Positions 33,268 through 41,249 of a stretch of 64,000 nucleotides of DNA are shown here, in pieces (position 1 is the stretch's first letter; every line of letters begins with the position of its first letter). The position numbers were made by a program, and so were the translations under genes. The stretch is from positions 1 to 64,000 of the forward strand of contig JACQFZ010000014.1 of the NCBI GenBank assembly GCA_016199745.1, written 5' to 3'. The notes beneath the pieces are model-generated. The model made no database searches. It had not been told where the DNA came from and saw nothing but the letters and a program-made list of their open reading frames with translations. The DNA is from Gammaproteobacteria bacterium (GTDB taxonomy: Bacteria > Pseudomonadota > Gammaproteobacteria > Acidiferrobacterales > Sulfurifustaceae).

Positions 33268-33864
33268 TTAATCCGTGAACGCCCCAATCACGCGATTGCG
33301 CGCCAAGCTCCAGCCTGACGACTTGATACCGGCACGACTCGTATCCGCGTTCTGCACCGTGTACTCCCAAAGAATCTCGGTGAAGTTGAGCTTGAACTGC
33401 TCGGTCGGCATATCGTCCGGGTGCGATTGAAACTGCACCTCACTGATGATCGCGTCGCGCAACGAAAACGTAATGATATTCGCGGTCTTGTCGCCGGAGT
33501 TACGCAGGATATAAATGCGCGTCGGTTGGTCCTTGCCCTTGCCGAGCGGCTCGGCGCGCAGGCAGTACTCGTAGAACTTCACCGAGGTCTTGTCGACATA
33601 CTTCACACACGTGAACTCGGTGATGATCGGCCGGCCGGAGGTGCGTGCCGAGTTGCTGACGTCGGTCGTCACCTGCTGCTTCATGCCTTGATGCATCGAC
33701 ACCAACTCGATGCACATGCCGAACGTCTCCGCCACCTTGTCGTCGAGCCCGTACTCGGCGCCGCCCGGCCCTTTGTCGATCAAGCTGCCGCCGGTGGCCC
33801 AACTGTTGGTGTCGCCGTCGCCGAAGATGGTGGTGTTACCAGGTTGGAGCAATATCAAATCCAT
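33268..33864 (-). CDS. hcp: T6SS tube protein Hcp (TssD)
   Basis: The start is placed at the ATG at 33864, preceded by GAGGA; the longer frame reaches back into tssC. The 198-residue product is a little longer than common Hcps (160-175). It has the typical strands MDLILLQPG, SGRPIITEFTCVKYVDKTSVKFYEYCL, then SEVQFQSHPDDMPTEQFKLNFTEILWEY. Hcp forms stacked hexameric rings that are propelled out and can carry small effectors. It lies 26 bases after the tssBC stop. Confidence 0.92.
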   Translation of the reverse strand: MDLILLQPGNTTIFGDGDTNSWATGGSLIDKGPGGAEYGLDDKVAETFGMCIELVSMHQGMKQQVTTDVSNSARTSGRPIITEFTCVKYVDKTSVKFYEYCLRAEPLGKGKDQPTRIYILRNSGDKTANIITFSLRDAIISEVQFQSHPDDMPTEQFKLNFTEILWEYTVQNADTSRAGIKSSGWSLARNRVIGAFTD

Positions 33865-33890
33865 GAGAGTGTCCTCGAGTTTCCTGTCCG

Positions 33891-35855
33891 TTATCCCGGG
33901 ATGTCGGCGACCAAACGAATCGACGTCGTCAGCTCTTCGAGCTGGAAGTGCGGCCGCAAGAACACCACCGCGCGATACGCACCCGGTTTTCCGGGAACCT
34001 CGGTGACGTTGATCAGAGCCGCGCGCAACGGATACGCCGCCTTTACGTCTTGCGTGGCGTTGTCGTCGAGCAACACGTACTGCGCGATCCAACTGTTTAA
34101 GAACTGCTCGATGTTGGTCCGCGTCAGGAACGTGCCGACCTTCTCGCGCATGATCACCTTGATGTAATGTGCGAAACGCGAGGCGGCGAGCACGTATGGC
34201 AACATCGCCGAGATCTGCGCGTTGCTGTTGGCGGCGTCGGAAATGTACTTCTTCGGCTGATTGGTGGTCTGGCCGCCGAAGAACGCCGCCTTGTTGGTGC
34301 CCTTGCAGTGACAGATGGCCATGAAGCCGAGATCGTTCAACTCCTTCTCACGCCGGTCGGTGATCGCGATCTGCGTCGGACAGACGATCTCGATGTCGCC
34401 GTCGTTGGTCTTGAACTTGTACGTCGGCAAGCCCTCGACCAAACCGCCGCCCTCGACGCCGCGGATCGCCGCGGTCCAGCCGTAGAGCGAGAACGCGTTA
34501 GTCACACGCTGCGCGAGAATGAACGCCGAGTTACCCCAGAGGAACTTGGAGGCGTCGCGACCGTTCGCTTCTTCGACGAAGTCGATGCCTTCGACCGTGA
34601 CCGTGTTCGGGCCGTACGGTAGCCGCAACAACACCCGCGGCAGCGTCAACGTGACGTATCGCGAGTCTTCGCTCTGGCGGAACGAGCGCCAACCGTCGAG
34701 CTCGGCGCTTTCGAAGATCTTCGTCAGATCGCGCGGACGCGTGAGCTTTTCGAAGGTGTCGATGTCGAACAGCCGGGCGTACGCCGACGAGATGAACGGC
34801 GCGTGCGCGGCCGCGGCGATCTCGGCCATCTTGTACAACAGCTCGATATCTTCCGGATGCCGGCCGAAATCGTAGTCGCCGACCAGCATGCTGTACGGAT
34901 CGCCGCCGTAGGTGCCGTACTCGGCCTCGTAGATCAGCTTGAAGATTGTGCTCTGATCGAACTCGACCGCTTTCTGCAGATCCTTCAGCAGCTCGCGCTT
35001 GGCGACGTTCATGATGCGCAGCTTCAGCAGCTTGCCGGTCTCGGAGCGCATGACCAGATAATGCAGGCCACGCCAGGTCGCTTCCATCTTCTGGAAGTTC
35101 GGCGCGTGCATGATCAGGTTAAGCTGCTTGCCCAGTGCCTCGTCGATCTCGGCGACGCGCAACACCATCAAGTTGCCGGCGCCTTTGTCGGTGCCGTCGG
35201 TAATCGGCACGACGATCTCGGTGACGAACTGGCCGATGAGATTGAGCACGTGCTCGCGTTGATTCTCGTCGAGCAGCATGTACTCCTTCGTCAGCAGCTT
35301 CTCGACCGTACCGGCGGGCGTAACCTTGACCCACTCTTCCGGCTTGGTCGGATCGAACGCCGCCTTGAGCTCGTCGCGCAGCTTTTTACCTTCATCGCCC
35401 GGTGCGACCATGTCGTCGAGCAACCGCGCCAGTGCATCCGAGGTCTCGGTCTTGGTGTGCATGTCGCGCACACGACTGCGGGCGGTGTACAGCGCCTGCA
35501 TTGCCGCGACTTTCTTCACGACCTCGAGCGGACCGAACTGATCCATCGATGAGAACGACAGCGCACCCGTGAGATTGCCGCTACCACCGGGCAGCACGTT
35601 GGCGATGTCGGAGAGCTTGACGGTCGGCAACGCCGACGCCATGACCGCGTCGAAGTTGTCGCGATCGATCTCGACCATCTTGCGGTCTTTGACCGGCGGC
35701 AACTCCGCCAACGGCTCGCCTGACAGATCGGCGAAAATGCCGACGATGAACGGCAGCTCGCGTTTCTCGATGGCGCCGCCGGTTTCGACGTCATACGTGA
35801 TCTTGACGCGCGGCGGCCGGATTCGCGTCAGTTTTTCTTGAATGCTGCCTTGCAT
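33891..35855 (-). CDS. TssB-TssC fusion: T6SS contractile sheath
   Basis: A single 654-residue ORF contains both sheath proteins. Residues 1-145 are TssB/VipA-like: RPPRVKITYDVETG (13-26), LPFIVGIFADLSG (34-46), DNFDAVMASALP (66-77). Residues about 170-654 are TssC/VipB-like: FQKMEATWRGLHYLV, KRELLKDLQKAVEFDQS, GDYDFGRHPEDIELL, ESEDSRYVTLTLPRVL-like text, RGVEGGGLVEGLP, and the C-terminal PGAYRAVVFLRPHFQLEEL. Normally these are two adjacent genes. The frame is continuous from the start at 35855, with no internal stop, and no separate tssB is present in the window. The fused linker is about 20-25 residues and Lys/Asp-rich. Confidence 0.92.
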   Translation of the reverse strand: MQGSIQEKLTRIRPPRVKITYDVETGGAIEKRELPFIVGIFADLSGEPLAELPPVKDRKMVEIDRDNFDAVMASALPTVKLSDIANVLPGGSGNLTGALSFSSMDQFGPLEVVKKVAAMQALYTARSRVRDMHTKTETSDALARLLDDMVAPGDEGKKLRDELKAAFDPTKPEEWVKVTPAGTVEKLLTKEYMLLDENQREHVLNLIGQFVTEIVVPITDGTDKGAGNLMVLRVAEIDEALGKQLNLIMHAPNFQKMEATWRGLHYLVMRSETGKLLKLRIMNVAKRELLKDLQKAVEFDQSTIFKLIYEAEYGTYGGDPYSMLVGDYDFGRHPEDIELLYKMAEIAAAAHAPFISSAYARLFDIDTFEKLTRPRDLTKIFESAELDGWRSFRQSEDSRYVTLTLPRVLLRLPYGPNTVTVEGIDFVEEANGRDASKFLWGNSAFILAQRVTNAFSLYGWTAAIRGVEGGGLVEGLPTYKFKTNDGDIEIVCPTQIAITDRREKELNDLGFMAICHCKGTNKAAFFGGQTTNQPKKYISDAANSNAQISAMLPYVLAASRFAHYIKVIMREKVGTFLTRTNIEQFLNSWIAQYVLLDDNATQDVKAAYPLRAALINVTEVPGKPGAYRAVVFLRPHFQLEELTTSIRLVADIPG

Positions 35856-35940
35856 ACGTTTTCCCTCTCTCGTTCAGAATTTGTCATACGGCATCGGTGA
35901 AAGCGGAAACGTCCGACCTATACCCGCGCCTTCACCCCTC

Positions 35941-36177
35941 TTACGCCCGGCGGTACATCACCCTGCCGCCGGCTAACTGAAACTTGACCACCTGACCGTT
36001 CGCTTCCAAGTAATCCAACGCCTGCTGCGTCAATTCGATCGACTCGTTGTAACGCTGCCGCGCCAACCACCACTTCGCCACGCCCTCGACGGTTTCTGCC
36101 GCGTTCGGACGCACGTCCAGATAACGCTGAATCACTTCTGCCGCTTCGACCACACCGCTTTGTTCGATCACGCTCAC
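35941..36177 (-). CDS. small winged-helix-like protein at head of T6SS operon
   Basis: A 78-residue protein. The GTG start has GGAGG about nine bases upstream. The pattern AEVIQRYLDVRPNAAETVEGVAKWWL, then ALDYLEANGQVVKFQLAGGRVMYRR, looks like a small winged-helix domain, with the last strands forming the wing. It directly precedes tssBC on the same strand. It could be a local regulator or a structural part; the sequence gives no direct evidence for either. The start overlaps the stop of the ORF before it (GTGA). Confidence 0.6.
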   Translation of the reverse strand: MSVIEQSGVVEAAEVIQRYLDVRPNAAETVEGVAKWWLARQRYNESIELTQQALDYLEANGQVVKFQLAGGRVMYRRA

Positions 36178-36296
36178 GCTGGTTTTCCTCCGTCCACCTT
36201 GCTCGAATCGGTTGTTCGAGTAAGCGTCGATACGCCTTTGAGCAATCGCTGTGCCAACAGAAAAAAATAGTCGCGGTCGTTGATTTTCGCGAGCAC
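36174..36296 (-). CDS. possible 40-aa ORF upstream of the T6SS genes
   Basis: The frame is open back to 36512, but its upstream part runs through repeat hairpins. The most reasonable start is the GTG at 36296. The product has INDRDYFFLLAQRLLKGV, amphipathic and protein-like, and its stop overlaps the next start (GTGA), which favours real translation. Against this, no ribosome-binding site is seen, and the bases encoding LAQRL form an excellent sigma-54 promoter. It may be only a leader region. Confidence 0.3.
   Translation of the reverse strand: MLAKINDRDYFFLLAQRLLKGVSTLTRTTDSSKVDGGKPA
36240..36257 (-). promoter_or_regulatory. candidate sigma-54 (-24/-12) promoter of the T6SS operon
   Basis: On the minus strand the sequence reads TTGGCACAGCGATTGCTC. 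It has the invariant GG and GC with the correct 10-base spacing, and matches TGGCAC-N5-TTGC fully. The predicted start is near 36228, about 50 bases before the small winged-helix-like gene and tssBC. A sigma-54 activator gene lies immediately upstream on the same strand, as expected. Confidence 0.7.
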
Positions 36297-36318
36297 TGCG
36301 TGGCGATAAAAATTTTTA

Positions 36319-36514
36319 TGGGGCGTTAGTGCCCCACCAAAAAAATTGGCAACACAATTTTCTTGCGATGGCGTACACAACAACCGGATGGGGCATGTCT
36401 GCCCCGTGGGGCAAACGCAGCAATTAAAATTCAATGCAAGGTGGGCAACGCTTTGTTGCCCACGCGAATTAGCAGACAAACGGAAACGCGTGGGCAGCAA
36501 AGCGCTGCCCACGC
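36319..36514. repeat. cluster of REP-like hairpins
   Basis: Three perfect hairpins lie between the sigma-54 activator gene and the T6SS promoter: TGGGGC/GCCCCA (36319-36336), GTGGGCAAC/GTTGCCCAC (36441-36463) and GCGTGGGCAGC/GCTGCCCACGC (36488-36514). The last two share the same core in opposite form, like REP/BIME units. The third could also end the activator transcript, although no long T-run follows. Confidence 0.7.
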
Positions 36515-36530
36515 TACATTTTTCTAAAAA

Positions 36531-37904
36531 TTATTTTTCGAGATGTTGCGGAGTGTCGTAGCGCAGACGGTCGATGCCGTGCTTTTTCAACAAACGCCGA
36601 AACGCGCGGCGTTCTTTGCCGGCGCGGCGCGCGGCGAGCGAGACGTTGCCGTAGGCGGCCTGCATCGCTTTGTGCAAATAACTTCGCTCGAATTCCTGCA
36701 ACGCACGATTTTTTTCGTCGCGAAACGCGCGCGGCGTGCCTTCATCCTGCAGCGGCGGCTGCAACGACGCGTACGGTACCGGATCGCCCTTCACCTGCGG
36801 CGCACAAATAATCGGACCCTTACAGAGCACGAACAACCGATACAAATAATTTTCCAACTCGCGCACATTGCCGGGCCAGGCGTATTGCTTCATCCACTGC
36901 AAGGTCAGCGGATGCAACCGCTTCAGCGGCGCGCCGTAGCGCTGGCTGAGCTTTTGCAGAAAGTGCTCGGCCAGCACCGCCACGTCGTGATCGCGAAACC
37001 GCAGCGGCGGTAACTCAAGATCGAGCAAGTGGACACGGTAATACAAGTCCTCGCGGAATTGACCTTGCGCGATCAGCGTTTCCAAATTTTTGTTGGTAGC
37101 GGCGATGACGCGTACGTCGCTGCGATACACGGTTTCGGCACCGAGCGGCCGGTATTCCTGCTCTTGCAAAAAACGCAGTAACGCCGCTTGGCCTTTGGGC
37201 GAGAGGCAGTCGACTTCGTCCAGGAACAGCACGCCGCCCTTGGCCTGCGCCACGAGTCCGCGATGCGAGCGCTTGGCATCGGTGAACGCGCCGCGTTCGT
37301 AACCGAATAATTCGGCTAACAACAATTCGTCATTGAGCGCACCGCAGTTGACCGGCACGAATGGTTGATCGCGCCGTGGGCTGCTGTAATGAATCGCACG
37401 CGCCACCAATTCTTTGCCGGTGCCGGTTTCGCCTTTGATGAGCACCGGCGCGTCATAGCCGGCGACGGTGTGCATGATGCGGATGAGTTGTTTGATTTGC
37501 GGCGAGCGGCCGATGAGATTCGCGCACACTTCGGGCGGCGAATCGTCGTCGAGCGACGGAAATTCTAGGCTCTGTAACAATACCGCCTCTGCATACGGCG
37601 CGACCAGCACATTGGCACAGCGCTGCAACAATTCCGGGCAGTCGAGCACCGCCGAATCATGCGTAATGAGCAAATCGAATACATCGGTGTCATCACCGAT
37701 AAGACGCAGCGTCGTCTCGGCGGTCTGGCCGCCGCCGATCAACAGCACGCGCGCGCCGATATCGACATCCTGCACCGGCGGCGGGATCAATTTATAAGAC
37801 GCACGCGCGCACACCTGTTGCAAGGCGGCGATCTCGGAATCACCGGCGTTGGCCACCAGCAATATCGAGCGAACCTCTCTCCGTTGCGTCTCGCCCACCA
37901 CCAC
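36531..37904 (-). CDS. sigma-54-dependent activator of the T6SS locus
   Basis: A 457-residue enhancer-binding protein. The N-terminal 130 residues form a divergent receiver-like domain without an obvious phospho-acceptor. The AAA+ domain (about 130-365) has Walker A GETGTGKE, Walker B GGVLFLDEVD, and the sigma-54 contact loop reading GAFTDA instead of GAFTGA. The Fis-type helix-turn-helix at the C-terminus reads AAYGNVSLAARRAGKERRAFRRLLKK. GTG is used as start, with AGGGG upstream. It lies just before a good -24/-12 promoter and the T6SS operon, so local control is likely. The signal sensed is unknown. Confidence 0.88.
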   Translation of the reverse strand: MVVGETQRREVRSILLVANAGDSEIAALQQVCARASYKLIPPPVQDVDIGARVLLIGGGQTAETTLRLIGDDTDVFDLLITHDSAVLDCPELLQRCANVLVAPYAEAVLLQSLEFPSLDDDSPPEVCANLIGRSPQIKQLIRIMHTVAGYDAPVLIKGETGTGKELVARAIHYSSPRRDQPFVPVNCGALNDELLLAELFGYERGAFTDAKRSHRGLVAQAKGGVLFLDEVDCLSPKGQAALLRFLQEQEYRPLGAETVYRSDVRVIAATNKNLETLIAQGQFREDLYYRVHLLDLELPPLRFRDHDVAVLAEHFLQKLSQRYGAPLKRLHPLTLQWMKQYAWPGNVRELENYLYRLFVLCKGPIICAPQVKGDPVPYASLQPPLQDEGTPRAFRDEKNRALQEFERSYLHKAMQAAYGNVSLAARRAGKERRAFRRLLKKHGIDRLRYDTPQHLEK

Positions 37905-38669
37905 CCCTCATTCCCTTGTTTGAATAACGGGAATTAAGTCGGACCTATTCCTTCTGCCCGACCGCTCGCGTCACTCTGCCTCTAACACGTTAAAAAGACA
38001 CAACTGCAACACGGCCCAAAAAAACGACGCACACAAACCCACCTCCGTGCCAAAAGAGGGCACAGAATCACTGCGAGGACGTAATAATGGCGCTAATGGC
38101 GTCAACGACGAGAGTCGTCGACAGTAACGCAAAGCTGGTCGCCCGTCCTTGTGCTTAGTGTTGCCGCCGGGTGCGGATACTTCCCTGTACGTCGAGCACT
38201 GCTCCATCGAATCATTGGAGTCGTTGTTGAAATATAGGATCTCTAACGATTCCGTCAACGACCGTTCATTCCGAACGTATCGGCTTGTTTGAAAAAATAC
38301 TTAGCGAAATTTTTTGCGCACACTAAAAAATGATCGAACGATCAATGCGCTTTTTAGCGCGGCCTGCGGAGATTTAAGGATGTCATCGCGGGACACACTG
38401 CCGGCAATACCGCCGGTGGGCCAACGATCGCATATAAATAATAATTAAATTTGAGGAACGAACTAGCTAAAGCGGGATACTTGTACTACCCCTACACCGT
38501 CGCGGATTGTGCTGTTGTTCTTCATTGAATTCAGGCCTCCCCGGGTAGTGTATCGGCGCTGCACTGCACCGCTGTTGTCCCGGCCGCTAAGGCTTTGCCA
38601 TCAGAACACGGACGCTGACGACAACAAATGTAAATCTGATTTGCGCTGAGAACCGGCGGACGAGTGGCG
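37905..38669. other. long intergenic region
   Basis: No convincing gene: a 95-residue minus ORF (37971-38258) has no family features. The DNA is more AT-rich than its surroundings. Visible signals are CGACGAgagTCGTCG (38106-38120), the palindrome TGATCGaaCGATCA (38331-38344) and A/T-rich tracts around 38285-38330. It may hold the promoter of the sigma-54 activator gene or a small RNA, but I cannot show either. Confidence 0.4.
38331..38344. promoter_or_regulatory. candidate operator palindrome
   Basis: TGATCG-AA-CGATCA is a perfect 6-base inverted repeat with a two-base centre, flanked by A-tracts. It resembles binding sites of dimeric helix-turn-helix repressors. It lies upstream of the sigma-54 activator gene, but about 430 bases away, so its target is uncertain. 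Confidence 0.3.
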
Positions 38670-39098
38670 TTACTTAAATCCGTGCCGGCGCACGGTCAGC
38701 AAGGTCCATAAAAAGCTACCGAAATCGGTAACGGCAAATACCAGCGCCAACGGTCCCGGCACGATCCCTAGATACCAAAGCAGCGCCATTACCGGCGGCA
38801 CCAACGGCCGATCGAGCAACGACGCGAACACGAAGCCGTCGGCGTTCAAACGGCCGCTAACGACGTACAACATGCCCAAGCCACCCACCAACACACCGAC
38901 CAAACGAAAATAATTGGCGCCCTGCTCGGTCAACGCCGGCAAATACAACACGGTCGCGACGAAATGCGGCAGAAATAACATCAGCGTCGCCTCCACCAGG
39001 ATCAACCAACCAAAAATTTCAATAGTCTTAGCGGCGCGACCTTGATCCTTTGCGTTCAACAAACGACAAAACATTTCTTGAAAAGACGACGCACTCAT
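38670..39098 (-). CDS. small integral membrane protein of unknown function
   Basis: A 142-residue protein with four predicted membrane helices (about 27-50, 66-82, 98-112, 118-136). A cytoplasmic N-terminus (SSFQEMFCRLLNAKDQGRAAK) precedes them. GAGGAGG lies seven bases upstream of the ATG. No transport or enzymatic motif is seen. It is divergent from rep, 111 bases apart. Confidence 0.7.
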   Translation of the reverse strand: MSASSFQEMFCRLLNAKDQGRAAKTIEIFGWLILVEATLMLFLPHFVATVLYLPALTEQGANYFRLVGVLVGGLGMLYVVSGRLNADGFVFASLLDRPLVPPVMALLWYLGIVPGPLALVFAVTDFGSFLWTLLTVRRHGFK

Positions 39099-39126
39099 GC
39101 TCCACCCTCCTCAATGCATAACGCGG

Positions 39127-39156
39127 TCGAACGAAGCCGGACCGGTCGGCTATAAT
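39127..39156 (+). promoter_or_regulatory. candidate promoter of rep
   Basis: A perfect TATAAT (39151-39156) lies about 54 bases before the rep GTG start. The region 18 bases upstream is TCGAAC, a weak -35. Inference only. Confidence 0.4.
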
Positions 39157-39209
39157 CGCTGGCTCATTGATTCGCTTTCACCGTTCTCGCATTTTTCCAA
39201 TCGGCACTC

Positions 39210-41249
39210 GTGGCAATCGCACTCAATCCTCCGCAAACCGAAGCGGTCCGTTACGTCGACGGGCCACTTCTTGTTTTGGCCGGCGCCGGCAGTGGTAAAA
39301 CCGGCGTCATCACCCACAAGATCGTGCACTTGGTCGGCAAATGCGGCTACAAGCCGAGCCATGTCGCCGCCATTACCTTCACCAACAAAGCCGCGCGCGA
39401 GATGCAAGAGCGCATTTCGTCGATGGCATCGGGCAAAGCGCTGCAGGGCCTGACGATCTCGACGTTCCATTCGCTCGGCGTGAAGATCCTGCGCGCCGAA
39501 TCGGCGGCGTTGCGGCTCAAACCGCGCTTCTCGATCCTCGATTCGGACGACGCCTTCGCCATTCTTTCGCAGATTATCGGCACGGTCGACAAACAAACGG
39601 TACGCCGAGCGCAATGGCAGATATCGTCGTGGAAAAACGCGCTGGTCGGCGCCGATACCGCCGAAAGCCTGGCGACCGACGATACCCAGGTGGCGGCGGC
39701 ACGTGCTTACCGCAACTACGACGACACCTTGCGCGCTTACCAAGCGGTCGACTTCGACGATTTGATTTTGCTGCCGGTGCGCTTGTTCGCCGACAACCTG
39801 GAAGCGCTCACGCGCTGGCGCGACAAGTTGCGCTACTTTTTGGTCGACGAATACCAAGACACCAACGGCGCGCAATATCGATTGCTGCGTCAGCTGTGCG
39901 GCGACATCGGCCGCTTCACCGCGGTCGGCGACGATGACCAGGCGATTTACGCTTGGCGCGGCGCCAACGTCGAAAACTTGCAGACGCTGCAAACCGACTA
40001 CCCGACGCTCAAAGTCATCAAGCTCGAACAGAATTACCGTTCGACCGGGCGCATTCTCAAAGTGGCGAACACGCTAATCGCTAATAACCCGAAGCTGTTC
40101 GAGAAGCGGCTGTGGTCCGATCTAGGCTACGGCGACCCGATTCAGGTGACCGCCATGGCCGACGAAGAGCGCGAAGCGGAGAGCGTCGTCATGCGCATCG
40201 GCGCGCACAAGCTGCAAAGCCGCACGAAGTATTCGGACTACGCCATTCTCTACCGCGGCAACCACCAGGCGCGCGTGTTCGAGCAGTTTTTACGCGCCCA
40301 GCGCATTCCCTATCGTCTTTCCGGCGGGCAATCGTTCTTCGATCGCGCCGAGGTCAAAGACATCGTCGCTTATCTGCGGCTCATCGCCAACGCCGACGAC
40401 GATCCGGCATTCGTGCGCGCCGTCACCACGCCGCGGCGCGGTGTCGGTGCACAGACACTGGAAGCGCTCGGCAGTTACGCCGGCGAGCGCCAACTTAGTA
40501 TGTTCGCCGCCGTCTACGAGATGGGGTTGACGCTGCGCTTGAAGCCGCAACAACTGACACCGCTGCAGACCTTCTGCGACTTCATCAACAACATGGCCGT
40601 GCGCGCCGACGGCGAGCCGGCCGGCGCCGTGCTGAACGATCTGTTGAAGGCGATCGATTACCAGATGCATCTCACCGACAGCCTCGAGCCACGCGATGCC
40701 GAGACCCGCTGGGAGAACGTGCAGCGCTTCGTCAACTGGATATCGACCCGCGCCGAAGCCGACGAGAAAACGCTGCTGGAAATGACGCAGACCGTGGCGC
40801 TGATGAATATGCTCGAAGGCAAGGACGAAGGCAGCGACGCGGTTCAGCTCAGCACGATCCACGCCGCCAAAGGCCTCGAATTTCCGGTCGTCTTTTTAGT
40901 CGGCACCGAGGAAGAGATTCTGCCGCATCGCGAGTCGGCCGAGACCGGCAAGGTCGACGAAGAGCGGCGGCTGATGTACGTCGCCATCACCCGCGCCAAG
41001 AAACAATTGTTCATCAGCTATTGCTCGAAGCGGCGTCGCGGCAAAGATTGGCACCGCTGCCAGCCGAGCCGCTTCATCGACGAGATGGGGCGCGACAATT
41101 TGCAAATCAGCGGCGAGAAGCGCGACCCCGAAGCGAGCCGCGCGGAAGGCAACGCCAGCTTGGCAGCATTGAGGGCGCTATTGTCGACGAAAGAAACGCC
41201 GGCCGAAAATCCGGCGACGCAAGTGGCGAGCGAGGACGACGCCGCTTAA
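39210..41249 (+). CDS. rep: ATP-dependent DNA helicase Rep
   Basis: A 679-residue superfamily 1A helicase; E. coli Rep has 673. It has a Q motif (LNPPQTEAV), Walker A AGAGSGKT (24-31), motif Ia FTNKAAREM, motif II VDEYQDTN, motif III DDDQAIYAWRGA, motif IV EQNYRST, motif V TIHAAKGLEF and motif VI VAITRAKKQL. The 3'-5' helicase removes proteins ahead of forks and restarts replication. The start is GTG, in the family-conserved position. The 3' end overlaps the convergent AraC gene by four bases. Confidence 0.93.
   Translation: MAIALNPPQTEAVRYVDGPLLVLAGAGSGKTGVITHKIVHLVGKCGYKPSHVAAITFTNKAAREMQERISSMASGKALQGLTISTFHSLGVKILRAESAALRLKPRFSILDSDDAFAILSQIIGTVDKQTVRRAQWQISSWKNALVGADTAESLATDDTQVAAARAYRNYDDTLRAYQAVDFDDLILLPVRLFADNLEALTRWRDKLRYFLVDEYQDTNGAQYRLLRQLCGDIGRFTAVGDDDQAIYAWRGANVENLQTLQTDYPTLKVIKLEQNYRSTGRILKVANTLIANNPKLFEKRLWSDLGYGDPIQVTAMADEEREAESVVMRIGAHKLQSRTKYSDYAILYRGNHQARVFEQFLRAQRIPYRLSGGQSFFDRAEVKDIVAYLRLIANADDDPAFVRAVTTPRRGVGAQTLEALGSYAGERQLSMFAAVYEMGLTLRLKPQQLTPLQTFCDFINNMAVRADGEPAGAVLNDLLKAIDYQMHLTDSLEPRDAETRWENVQRFVNWISTRAEADEKTLLEMTQTVALMNMLEGKDEGSDAVQLSTIHAAKGLEFPVVFLVGTEEEILPHRESAETGKVDEERRLMYVAITRAKKQLFISYCSKRRRGKDWHRCQPSRFIDEMGRDNLQISGEKRDPEASRAEGNASLAALRALLSTKETPAENPATQVASEDDAA

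Noticed and set aside
33026-33370. Longer version of tssE
   Set aside because: The extra N-terminal part is translated palindromic repeat; the internal ATG at 33025 has a good ribosome-binding site and fits family length.
33865-34092. Longer version of hcp
   Set aside because: Overlaps tssC in another frame; the ATG at 33864 has a ribosome-binding site and the normal Hcp N-terminus.
37971-38258. 95-residue minus-strand ORF upstream of the sigma-54 activator gene
   Set aside because: Low-complexity, mixed composition with no ribosome-binding site or homology features; more likely regulatory DNA.
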